Of a DNA stretch of 64,000 nt, positions 32,988 to 41,287 are shown piece by piece. The first letter of the stretch is position 1. Each line of letters begins with the position of its first letter. The position numbers and the translations under genes were made by a program. The notes under the pieces are model-generated. The model did no database searches, had not been told where the DNA came from, and worked only from the letters and a program-made list of their open reading frames with translations. The stretch covers positions 1-64,000 of the forward strand of contig JAICTZ010000004.1 of NCBI GenBank assembly GCA_025936115.1, in the 5' to 3' direction. Source of the DNA: Polyangiaceae bacterium. Lineage in GTDB: Bacteria > Myxococcota_A > Polyangia > Polyangiales > Polyangiaceae.

Positions 32988-34718
32988 CTAAGAGACGGGC
33001 CGCACGGCCGTTGCGAAACTCTGCGCGTCGCGAGCGTTCAGGACCTCGCTTTTGCGCACGCCGCCGCGGCGGGCCATCGTGACGCCGTAACCGAGCACGT
33101 CGAGCCCGCGCACGGAGTGGGCGTCGACGGAGACCACGAGCGACAGTCCGCGCTCGCGCACGGCGGGGATCCAAGCGGGCGGCAGATCGAGCCGGTGAGG
33201 GTCCGCGTTGATTTCGACGGCGCCACCCGCCTTGGCGAGTGCGTCGAGCACGCGCGGCACGTCGCAGTCGAAGGGAGGGCGGTGATTCAGGATGCGACCG
33301 AGCGCATGACCCCAAATCTTGTAGATGGGCAGCGACAGGGCGTGCTCGATGCGCTTCGTCATCGCGTCGCGATCCATACGGTGACGCGCGTGGATGCTGG
33401 CGATGACCACGTCGAAGCGCTCGAGGATCGCGTCCGGAAAATCCAAGTGTCCGTCGCTCAAGATGTCGGACTCGGTGCCACGCAAGATCCGGATCGGCAC
33501 CTGCTCTTGCACGGCGGCAATCTCGTCCCACTGCTCCCTCAGCCGATCGAGCGTGACGCCGCGCGCGTAGTGGGCGCTCGGCGAATGGTCGGTGATCGTG
33601 ATGTACTTCATGCCGAGCGCGTGGGCGCCCTGAGCCATCTCGAGCACGCTATTTTTCCCGTCCGAATACACGGTATGGCAATGCACCATGCCCATGATGT
33701 CGCCGAGCTCGAGTAAGTCGGAGAAATCACCGCTCGCGGCTTGGTCGAGCTCACCCGTGCCCTGCCTGAGCTCGGGCGGCACGAGGCTGCAGTCGAGCGC
33801 GGCGTAGAGCTCGGTCTCGGTCGCAAAGGTGCGCCGTGGCAACGTGGGCTCGGGCTCAATCGCAGCCGCGGGCGCGCGCGACGGAGCGAGCTCGAAGCCG
33901 CGCGGCCGAGCGCGCTCGCGGAGAGCGAGCAGGTGCGCGGAGTTGCCCGTCGCGTCCACGAGCACCGAGCCGAAATCGTCCGGGCCTCCCACGTGGAGCC
34001 GGAGGGTCACCCCGTCCGTCAGCCAAGCCATGTGCGCGACAATGTCCACGCGAAGCACTTGGCGTAGTCCCGTAAGATGAGAGAGGGCCCGCTCGGGGTC
34101 GCCCGCGATGACGAACTCTAGCTCGTGCACGAGCTCCTCGCCGCGACGCACGGCCCCCGCGAGCTCGGCACGCTCGACGACGCGCAGCAGCCGCGAACGG
34201 ATGAGCTCGGCGAGCCGCAGCGCAGCAGCCAGGATCAGCGGCTCGGGCGCCTCCTCACCGCGCCGGAGCCAGCGCTCGGCGGCCGCGAGCAGCCGCTCCT
34301 GGGTCTTCGGGCCAAAGCCCGGCACTTTCGCGATTCGCCCAGTCAGGCAGGCCTCGCGTAGCTCCTCCACCGAGCGAATACCGAGCGCCCCCGTCAGCGC
34401 CCGGATGCGCCGGGGCGTGAGCCCTTCGACTTGAACGAGCTCGACGACGCCTTCGGGCTGCTCGCGCCGGAGCTGCGCCAAAAGCTCGGACGTTCCCGTA
34501 TTCCAGAGCTCCTCGATCTGCCTCGACAAGGTGGCGCCGATGCCTTCGAACTCCTCCAAGCGCCCCTGCTCGACCAGCGCGCCGAGCTCGTCACCGAGCG
34601 TGTTGACGATTTGAGCGCCGCGCCGGAAGGCGTTCACGCGGAAGCGCGACGCACCCGAAAATTCGAGCAGCGTGGCGATCTCGTCGAGCTCGAGCGAGAT
34701 CTGCCGCGGGTCTTGCAT
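32988..34718 (-). CDS. PolX-like protein with PHP nuclease domain; polymerase site altered
   Basis: 576 residues with the bacterial PolX layout: N-terminal 8-kDa/HhH domain (SGASRFRVNAFRRGAQIV, FEGIGATLSRQIEEL), palm-like domain and C-terminal PHP (about 345-576). Normal PolX has the metal pair DxD in a GSxRRxxxxxxDID motif. Here the aligned segment reads GAVRRGEELVHELEF, so both Asp are Glu or shifted, and polymerase activity is doubtful. PHP ligands are present (MVHCHTVYSDGKNS, SIHARH, VDAHSV). Its likely activity is nuclease or AP-endonuclease in DNA repair. Confidence 0.85.
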   Translation of the reverse strand: MQDPRQISLELDEIATLLEFSGASRFRVNAFRRGAQIVNTLGDELGALVEQGRLEEFEGIGATLSRQIEELWNTGTSELLAQLRREQPEGVVELVQVEGLTPRRIRALTGALGIRSVEELREACLTGRIAKVPGFGPKTQERLLAAAERWLRRGEEAPEPLILAAALRLAELIRSRLLRVVERAELAGAVRRGEELVHELEFVIAGDPERALSHLTGLRQVLRVDIVAHMAWLTDGVTLRLHVGGPDDFGSVLVDATGNSAHLLALRERARPRGFELAPSRAPAAAIEPEPTLPRRTFATETELYAALDCSLVPPELRQGTGELDQAASGDFSDLLELGDIMGMVHCHTVYSDGKNSVLEMAQGAHALGMKYITITDHSPSAHYARGVTLDRLREQWDEIAAVQEQVPIRILRGTESDILSDGHLDFPDAILERFDVVIASIHARHRMDRDAMTKRIEHALSLPIYKIWGHALGRILNHRPPFDCDVPRVLDALAKAGGAVEINADPHRLDLPPAWIPAVRERGLSLVVSVDAHSVRGLDVLGYGVTMARRGGVRKSEVLNARDAQSFATAVRPVS

Positions 34719-34769
34719 CGCCCAAGTGTGCGCCCGTTCTCTCGTGCGCGCCCGCCCCGCGCGCGCTGA

Positions 34770-35915
34770 TCAAAGCGTGGCAGAACGGTCGAAGATCGAC
34801 TGCCAGCGTTCCTTGATTTCGCGCGGGGGCGAGAAGAGCTCGGCTTCGATGCGGTACCCGGCGTCGGCGGGAACGCAGAGCAGCACGTTGAACCAGGTCT
34901 CGACGCGCTCCGCGTCGGTGCCGTACGCGAGCCGCACCATCGAACCCTCCTGCAGCTTGAGCGAGCTTTTGGCTTCGATGCCCGTCTTGGTGATGGCGAT
35001 GGGCGACAGCGTCGCCGCACCTTTCTTCCGGCAATCGTTGAGTCCCGAGCTCGGGCGCCGGCGCTCGCCCGCGAGCGCGTGTTCGACGGGCGCGACGGCC
35101 GAAATAGCACGGCCCGGCGTCGCGGGCGGCACGGCAGCGAGCGCATCGAGCGCCGCCGGCAGGCCGGCAATCAGCTCGTCGAGCGCGCGTGCCTCGGCAG
35201 GCGTTGCGGCTTCGGGCCGCCAGCTGCTCTCGAGCCCTTCGGCGATGCGCTCGCCCTCGGCGACGAGCGCGCCCACGGCACTTTTCGCACTGTCCGTGCT
35301 GAGCGCGTCCATGATGACGGCCGGCAGTTGCCAGCGCGTGGCCACGGCGAGCGCGAGCGCGCCGCGTTGCTCTTCCGCCGCCGCGAGCCACTGCATGAGC
35401 TCGAGCGGCGCCACGCTCCGTTGCGCCGCGAGCAGCTGCTCGATGGCCGCGACGGCGACGGAGCGACCGAAGCCGTGAATCAGACCCGTGAGAAACCCCT
35501 CGTTCGGGTCCAAACCCCGCAGCGGCGCGAGCTTTTGGCAGGTGAGCGCGCAGGTGATCGAGCGGCGCCAGACGCGATACTTCACGTCGAAGAGCGCTCC
35601 GGCTTGCATCGCGTTCGCGCCGACACCCGCCGCGACGGCGAGCGACGAGACGACGCGCGCGCCCAAACGATTGACGGCGCGGGGCAGCGACGTGATGTCG
35701 TCCGTCGCCCGATAGAGCGCGGAGTTGACGACGCCGAGCACGCGCGCCGCGAGCGCCGGATCGGCTGCGATGGTGTCGGCGACTTCGGCGAGCGCGTAGT
35801 TCGGGCGCGCCAAAATGCGCTGCAGGCGGAGCGCCACGGCCGGATAGGGCGGAACCTGGAAGTCGCCGCGAGCGACCACCTCGGCGAGTGCCGTGCGTAG
35901 AGCATCCGGAGACAC
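34770..35915 (-). CDS. HDOD domain protein with PilZ-like C-terminus
   Basis: 381 residues. An HDOD domain spans about 15-220 (VPPYPAVALRLQRIL, LAARVLGVVNSALY, LPRAVNRLGARVVSSLAV), a signalling module related to HD phosphohydrolases but lacking their metal site. The C-terminus (about 300-381) resembles PilZ, but the c-di-GMP motifs are degenerate: RKKGAATLSPIAITKTGIEA instead of RxxxR...(D/N)xSxxG. The start is GTG at 35915. It lies upstream of PolX on the same strand (51 bp) and could be co-transcribed. Probably a motility or second-messenger signalling adaptor. Confidence 0.8.
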   Translation of the reverse strand: MSPDALRTALAEVVARGDFQVPPYPAVALRLQRILARPNYALAEVADTIAADPALAARVLGVVNSALYRATDDITSLPRAVNRLGARVVSSLAVAAGVGANAMQAGALFDVKYRVWRRSITCALTCQKLAPLRGLDPNEGFLTGLIHGFGRSVAVAAIEQLLAAQRSVAPLELMQWLAAAEEQRGALALAVATRWQLPAVIMDALSTDSAKSAVGALVAEGERIAEGLESSWRPEAATPAEARALDELIAGLPAALDALAAVPPATPGRAISAVAPVEHALAGERRRPSSGLNDCRKKGAATLSPIAITKTGIEAKSSLKLQEGSMVRLAYGTDAERVETWFNVLLCVPADAGYRIEAELFSPPREIKERWQSIFDRSATL

Positions 35916-35994
35916 GCTCGCTCAGAGTAGCTCGAATGGGAGCTCGCGGGTGACGTATGGACGCGCTTTCCGCTCCGGCGTAACGGGTTCGGAC

Positions 35995-36357
35995 ATGAGC
36001 GAAAGCAAGACGTATTCGGGAGGCTGTCACTGCGGCGCCGTGCGCTACGAGGTCGAGCTCGACCTCACGAAACCCGTCATCAGCTGCAACTGCTCGATGT
36101 GCGGGCGCGTCGGGAGCTTGCTCACGTTCGTCCCGGCCGCAAACTTCAAGCTCCTTCAGGGCGAAGACTCGCTCACCGACTACCAATTCAACAAACACGT
36201 CATTCACCACGTGTTTTGCAACACGTGCGGCATCAAGTCGTTCGCGCGCGGCAAAGGCCGCGACGGCGGCGATACGGTGGCCATCAACACGCGCTGCCTC
36301 GATGGGGTCGAGCTCGACAAGCTCAACGTGACGGCCTACGACGGCAAGAACAAGTAG
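35995..36357 (+). CDS. GFA-family (glutathione-dependent formaldehyde-activating-like) protein
   Basis: 120 residues with the zinc-binding cysteine set of the GFA/DUF636 family: GGCHCGAVRY, CNCSMCGR and FCNTCGI. Members of the family are small zinc proteins, some activating glutathione adducts; most, like this one, have unknown substrates. ATG 35995 is set by MSESKTYSGGCHCG; the frame is open from 35893. It stands alone, divergent from the HDOD gene. Confidence 0.9.
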   Translation: MSESKTYSGGCHCGAVRYEVELDLTKPVISCNCSMCGRVGSLLTFVPAANFKLLQGEDSLTDYQFNKHVIHHVFCNTCGIKSFARGKGRDGGDTVAINTRCLDGVELDKLNVTAYDGKNK

Positions 36358-36382
36358 CGGTCATGTACTAGTCTCGGGGCCG

Positions 36383-36587
36383 ATGCCGCTCTGGCACCCT
36401 TCGTTTCGGCTGCCTCTGTTTTTCGGCGCCGTGATCCTCTTGATCGCGGCGCTGCTCCGGCTCTTCCCGGGCGCGCCGCGGCTCCACTTGCGCCGGGTTC
36501 CGCTTCGCCGACGCGCTCGTCGCCTTGCTCGTGACGGTGCACCTCGGCGCGCTTGGCGGTCAATCCCCCGAGCGGGCGTTCAGCTGA
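36383..36587 (+). pseudogene. Small membrane ORF broken by an apparent frameshift
   Basis: Starting at ATG 36383 the frame gives MPLWHPSFRLPLFFGAVILL followed by IAALLRLFPGAPR, a membrane helix. The next frame from about 36489 reads CAGFRFADALVALLVTVHLG and ends at TGA 36585-36587, a second helix. Together they look like one 68-residue two-helix protein interrupted by a single-base shift, either a sequence error or a true mutation. It overlaps the end of the alanine dehydrogenase gene by 8 bp. Confidence 0.35.
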
Positions 36588-37692
36588 GTAGCGTCTTGAG
36601 CTCCGCGTAAGGCAAACCGTGCGCGTCCGCGACGGGGCCGCAGGTGACGGCGCCGGCGAACGTGTTGACGCCCGCCTCGAGCGAAGAGTCCTCCGTCGCG
36701 GCGCGCGCAAAGCCGAGCGTCGCGATGCGGACGGCGTGCTCGAGGGTGACGTTCGTGAGCGCCCAGGTGCTCGTTTGCGCGACCGCGCCGGGCATGTTCG
36801 GCACGCAATAGTGCACGACGCCGTGCACCTCGTACGTCGGCTGGTCGTGCGTCGTCGGGCGACACGTCTCGATGCAGCCGCCCTGATCGACCGCCACGTC
36901 GACCACGACGCTCCCTTGCTCCATGCGTTGAATCAAACCCTCCGTCACGAGCTTGGGCGCCACGGCGCCGGGCACGAGCACGGCACCGACCACCAGATCG
37001 GCGCGCGAGACCGCCTCCTCGATGTTGTACGGGTTCGAGTAGAGCGTCTCGATCGAGCTACCGAAGACATCCTCCAAATATTCCATCGTTTTCGCGCGGA
37101 TATCGAGGAGCGTCACCTGCGCGCCCATGCCGACCGCAATCGTCGCCGCGTTGCGACCGACGACGCCGCCGCCCAAAATCACGACCCGCCCGCGCCGCGT
37201 CCCCGGCACGCCGCCGAGGAGCACGCCCTTGCCGCCCCGCTCGCGCTCGAGGCAGCTCGCCCCGACTTGCACGGCCATGCGTCCGGCCACTTCGCTCATC
37301 GGGCGTAAGAGCGGCAAGCGTCCGTCCGGCGTCCGAATCGTTTCATAAGCCACGGCCGTCACGCGCCGCCGCACGAGCTCGCGCGTGAGCTCGGGGGCCG
37401 CAGCGAGGTGCAGGTACGTGTAGAGCACGAGCCCTTCACGCAAGAACGCGAATTCGGGCTCGAGCGGCTCCTTGACCTTCACGACGAGCTCCGCGGCCCA
37501 AGCGTCCGCAGCCGTCGGCACGATGCGCGCGCCCGCCTCGACGTAAAACTGGTCGCCGATGCCGCTCCCCTCGCCCGCGCCGCGCTCGACGAGCACCTCG
37601 TGACCGCGGCGCGTGAGCTCGCGCACGCCAGCCGGCGTCATCCCCACGCGGTACTCCCGAATCTTCGTTTCTTTCGGCACCCCGATTTTCAT
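36580..37692 (-). CDS. ald: Alanine dehydrogenase
   Basis: 370 residues, the usual length. It converts alanine to pyruvate and ammonia with NAD+, supporting use of alanine as carbon and nitrogen source. Family features: [20 protein letters not shown] at the N-terminus, with the catalytic Lys in VVKVKEPL and His in [10 protein letters not shown]. The Rossmann loop is [20 protein letters not shown], and [18 protein letters not shown] is diagnostic. The N-terminal catalytic and NAD domains are intact. ATG 37692. A long non-coding stretch lies upstream. Confidence 0.95.
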   Translation of the reverse strand: MKIGVPKETKIREYRVGMTPAGVRELTRRGHEVLVERGAGEGSGIGDQFYVEAGARIVPTAADAWAAELVVKVKEPLEPEFAFLREGLVLYTYLHLAAAPELTRELVRRRVTAVAYETIRTPDGRLPLLRPMSEVAGRMAVQVGASCLERERGGKGVLLGGVPGTRRGRVVILGGGVVGRNAATIAVGMGAQVTLLDIRAKTMEYLEDVFGSSIETLYSNPYNIEEAVSRADLVVGAVLVPGAVAPKLVTEGLIQRMEQGSVVVDVAVDQGGCIETCRPTTHDQPTYEVHGVVHYCVPNMPGAVAQTSTWALTNVTLEHAVRIATLGFARAATEDSSLEAGVNTFAGAVTCGPVADAHGLPYAELKTLLS

Positions 37693-38358
37693 CTCCCCAA
37701 TGCTACACCGCAGCTCAGCTGCGGTGATGGAACTAAAGAAGCACCCGCAGACGATAGCGTGCCGAAACAGCCAATTTCAGCGGTGTTCACAGCTGCAGGC
37801 CGCGAAAAATCGGCGCTCGATGCAAGCGGTCTGGGGTTGGTGGGAGCACGGCGCCCGCGCTCGAAGTTTGGCGTCCGTGGCCGGTCACTGACCCACCACG
37901 CGCCGAGCTCGCCCAGGTTCTCACGTCGCTCTCCGTGGGCGAAAAGCGGCGGCGTCGCGTCTCGGGCCCTGATTTTGGAGGCGTTAGCGCGTCATTAATC
38001 GGTCAGGGCGCGCGCCCCCGAGCTCGCCGTTTACGATGTAGGCGACGGCGTTCGTACGAGTGCACGGCTCGAGCGCGTGCGTCAGCATGCCTCGCTGCGA
38101 ACGAAGCAGAGTCGGCATGAACGTCGGGGCGCGGTGCGCCGCTCGTCGCGCGAGAACGTTTACATTGCCCCTCACGGCGACGCGGGCTGCGTCATGCAAG
38201 AACGCAGAACCAGTTGCTGCTGCAACCAAATTGGTAGAACCACGCGCGCCGCGGCGATTCGCTACGGGCAGTGCGCGACGCGATGACGAGCTGCTGACAA
38301 TCAGAACCGGACTGTTTCCTTCGAGCGGGCGCCGGCGACCGCTGCTAGTTGCCTCGAC
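37693..38358. other. 666-bp intergenic region
   Basis: Lies between the divergent ald and heparinase-like genes. The only structure I see is the REP-like copy B at 37772-37840. Frames in this stretch are short and do not look like proteins. It should hold the promoters of both neighbours; no consensus -35/-10 pair is convincing by eye. Confidence 0.4.
37772..37840 (+). repeat. REP-like hairpin element, copy B
   Basis: Imperfect arms (CAATTTCAGCGG and CCGCGAAAAAT, about 16-base loop) followed by the family tail CGCTCGATGCAAGCGGTCTG and GGG. The most diverged copy; the tail aligns with those of copies A, C and D over about 22 bases. Confidence 0.55.
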
Positions 38359-41088
38359 ATGTCAAAACTCCACCGGCGCCTATTGGCCTCTGGACTCCTC
38401 GCCAGCATCCCCGCTCTCAGCATCAACGCGTTTGCTGCGCCCTCCGGTGCGCACCCGAGGCTATGGCTCGACGCCACCACGAAGCAGGGGCTTTCCGCGC
38501 AAGTTGGAATCGCAAATAGCCCCGTGACGCGCGGCGCTGAGCGCTGCAGCGCTGCACGCAACAGTCCGTCGGATTACGACGACGGCGGTTGGCAGGGTTT
38601 CGAGTTCGTGACCACGCTTTCGGGCTGTCTGGTTTCCTGGGAAGCGTCCGGGAATGCCGATGATCTCGCGACGGCGCTCAAGTACTTCAACGTACTGCTC
38701 GACGATTATCAGAAGGTCGGTGACGGCGGGGGCGGCGACAACGTCGTGTCCCACGACTCCGGCTACGCCATGCGGACGTTCGCGCCCTATTCGGCGATTG
38801 CGTACGACTGGCTCCACGACGCGCCGGGAGTGACGGAGGAGCTGCGCGCGCACGCTCGCGAGCGCTTCAACGCGTGGATCACGTACTACACCGACAATGG
38901 CTATCTGAAGGACCTCGCCGGCGCCAATTACGAGGCAGGCTACGCCGTCGCCTCGACGCTGATCGCGATCGCCGAAGGCAGCGAGGCAGGCTCGAACGGT
39001 GATGCGCACTGGTCCACGGTGACCAACACCATTTGGGGCAAGGACCTCGCGGGTGGGCTCGGCACGAGCGGCGTGCTCGCCGGCGGCGACTGGCCGGAAG
39101 GCTGGCAGTACGGACCGCTCAGCGTGCTCGAGCACGCGCTCGCGGCGCGCGCGATGGCCGACAACGGCGTGAGCATCCCCGGCGCCGACACGTGGGCCAA
39201 TTCCCTCGTGCTGCGCTTCGCGAACGATCTCACCCCCGTCACGCATCAAGTCTACGCGGCCGGCGACTCCGACAACACGACGCCGAACCGCGACCCCGAC
39301 AATAGCCCGCTCATCGCGGCGATCGCGGGGCCAGCGAGCGATCAGGCCAAGTCCTGGGCGCGCAAGCTGAACGCGGACCTCGGCCTGAAGAACGACAACC
39401 CGCTCTTCGACGGGCTCGCGATGGCGCGCACGGGCGCGAGCGCAGCCCTGCCGAGCGACACGCCCACGAACCACCTCGCGACGGGCACGGGCAACTGGTA
39501 CATGCGGGGCAGCTTCGACCCGAACACGGTCTGGAGCGTCTTTCAGTGCTCGAGGCGGCTCGTCGACGATCACCAGCACAACGACGCCGGCAACTGGGTG
39601 CTCACGCGCGGAGCCGACGATCTCGTCGTCGATCCTTCGCCCTACGGCACGGTCTCGACGCTGAGCAGCAACGCGCCCGCCGTCGACTCGAATTCGCTCC
39701 CCGACGGCTACTCGCCGAGCCAAGGCTATTGGGGCCAGAAGACCAAGCTCGATTGGGCGCGCCAGTCGAGCTCGGGCGTCGCGAGCGGACGTTGCGACTA
39801 CGCGGACCAATTCGCGCGTGACGACGTGGCGAGCGACGTTTCGCGCGCGGTGCGCGACTTCGTGCTCGTGCCGGACGGCGACTCGGGCGAGGTGGTCCTC
39901 ATCGACCGCGTCGTGACGGGTGATGCGTCGCGCAGCTTGCACCTGCGCGTGCGGACGCCGGGTACCTTCTCGCTCGCGTCGAATCGGGCGAGCGCGACGG
40001 TCGGCGGCTCCTCGCTCGCGGTCGAGCGCGTTTACTCGTCGAGCGGCACACCGAGCGTGCGCGCACTACCGCAAGGCACGGAGTGCGACTCGTCCGATCA
40101 CGCCTGCGATCTTTCGCGCATCGCCGGCGGCACGGAGTATCGCATCGACGTGACGGGCCCGAGCGCGATGGCCATCCACGTGATCGCGGCGCGCGGCAGC
40201 AACGCGAGCGTGGGCGTCCACACGCAGCTCGCGGGTGACGGCTATCGCGGCGTCGTGATCCCGCGCGCTTCCTCGCCCGTCGCCGTCATCACGAACGACG
40301 CGCCGAGCGCCACCCCGGCGAGCTCGCTCTCGTACACGGCTCCGGCCGGCGCGCTCCACGTCGTGGTCGACGCCCCGGTCGACGCGAACGGCAAGAGCGA
40401 CGTGACGGCCACCCAGGATGGCTCGAACTGCCGCGTGCAAGTCACGCCGCACGCGGGTAGCTCGGGCGGTTACGATGGCGCTCCGCTCATCGTGCGGCTC
40501 AGCTCGAGCTGCGAAGCGCAGGACGACGGCGCCCAGACGTCGTCGAGCGGCGGCTCTTCCACGAGCAGCGGCTCGGCGGGTACGGGCGGCAGCTCGGCGA
40601 GCTCCGGCACGGGCGGCACGTCGACGAGCTCCGGTACGGCCGGCACGTCGGCGGGCACCGGCGACAATGCGACGAGCAGCGGCGGCAGCTCGTCCGACTC
40701 GGGCAGCGGCGACACTTCGTCCGACGACGGCAGCACGCCTTCCGCGACGGGCGGAAGCTCCACGGACACGGGCAGCGGCGGCTCGAGCGCGCAAGGCGGC
40801 ACCACGAGCGCTCGCACGGGCGGCACGGCGGGCACGGCCGGACGACGCCATCGCCGCTTCAGCTGGCAGCAGGTCTCCTCGGCCTTCGGCGTGAAGCTCT
40901 CCCCCCAGACCGTGAGTCCGGGTGAGCCTGAGGCGAGTGACCTGTCGAACGTCTCCTCTGAGGACGCGGGCGGTGGCTGCAGCGTCGCGTCCACCTCGAC
41001 GGGCGGCCCTGGCAGCACGCTCGCTGGGCTCGTGCTCGGCGCGCTCGCGGTGCTGAGGCAGCGCCGGCGACGCATCGCGGTGAGCTGA
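38359..41088 (+). CDS. Heparinase II/III-like secreted protein with MYXO-CTERM anchor
   Basis: 909 residues. A signal peptide (LLASGLLASIPALSINAFAA) is followed by an alpha-helical toroid (about 30-370) and a beta domain. The beta domain carries the heparinase II-type segment DDHQHNDAGNWVLTRGADDL, with HNDAGN typical of polysaccharide lyases. A Ser/Gly/Thr linker (about 720-830) precedes GGCSVASTSTG, a hydrophobic helix (GSTLAGLVLGALAVL) and a final basic cluster (RQRRRRIAVS), the MYXO-CTERM sorting signal. Probably surface-anchored and active on an acidic polysaccharide. A terminator follows. Confidence 0.82.
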   Translation: MSKLHRRLLASGLLASIPALSINAFAAPSGAHPRLWLDATTKQGLSAQVGIANSPVTRGAERCSAARNSPSDYDDGGWQGFEFVTTLSGCLVSWEASGNADDLATALKYFNVLLDDYQKVGDGGGGDNVVSHDSGYAMRTFAPYSAIAYDWLHDAPGVTEELRAHARERFNAWITYYTDNGYLKDLAGANYEAGYAVASTLIAIAEGSEAGSNGDAHWSTVTNTIWGKDLAGGLGTSGVLAGGDWPEGWQYGPLSVLEHALAARAMADNGVSIPGADTWANSLVLRFANDLTPVTHQVYAAGDSDNTTPNRDPDNSPLIAAIAGPASDQAKSWARKLNADLGLKNDNPLFDGLAMARTGASAALPSDTPTNHLATGTGNWYMRGSFDPNTVWSVFQCSRRLVDDHQHNDAGNWVLTRGADDLVVDPSPYGTVSTLSSNAPAVDSNSLPDGYSPSQGYWGQKTKLDWARQSSSGVASGRCDYADQFARDDVASDVSRAVRDFVLVPDGDSGEVVLIDRVVTGDASRSLHLRVRTPGTFSLASNRASATVGGSSLAVERVYSSSGTPSVRALPQGTECDSSDHACDLSRIAGGTEYRIDVTGPSAMAIHVIAARGSNASVGVHTQLAGDGYRGVVIPRASSPVAVITNDAPSATPASSLSYTAPAGALHVVVDAPVDANGKSDVTATQDGSNCRVQVTPHAGSSGGYDGAPLIVRLSSSCEAQDDGAQTSSSGGSSTSSGSAGTGGSSASSGTGGTSTSSGTAGTSAGTGDNATSSGGSSSDSGSGDTSSDDGSTPSATGGSSTDTGSGGSSAQGGTTSARTGGTAGTAGRRHRRFSWQQVSSAFGVKLSPQTVSPGEPEASDLSNVSSEDAGGGCSVASTSTGGPGSTLAGLVLGALAVLRQRRRRIAVS

Positions 41089-41107
41089 GGCGATCCGCGA
41101 AAAGCGA

Positions 41108-41158
41108 GCCCCACGCCGCCACTCTCGCGAGTGCGCAGCGTGGGGCTTTCGTTTATTT
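41108..41158 (+). terminator. Rho-independent terminator
   Basis: AGCCCCACGC (41108-41117) pairs with GCGTGGGGCT (41139-41148), with a smaller stem in the loop (ACTCTCGCGAGTG), followed by TTCGTTTATTTG. It lies 20 bases after the stop of the heparinase-like gene. Confidence 0.75.
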
Positions 41159-41287
41159 GTCGCCCGAGCGGCGGATCCACCCCGGCGAGCCGTTGGGCCG
41201 GACGAGATATTCTGCGACGGGGGCTGACCTTCTTCAGAAACCGTCCGTTCCCAGGGTTGGACCCGGGAAACGTCCGATTTTGCCGAG

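Noticed and set aside
34591..36210. 539-aa ORF opposite and across HDOD and PolX genes
   Set aside because: Shadow frame; the real frames show HDOD and PolX motifs.
41249..41270. Imperfect inverted repeat TCCCAGGG-TTGGA-CCCGGGA before the kinase-HDOD gene
   Set aside because: Short, with a mismatch/bulge; too weak to call an operator.
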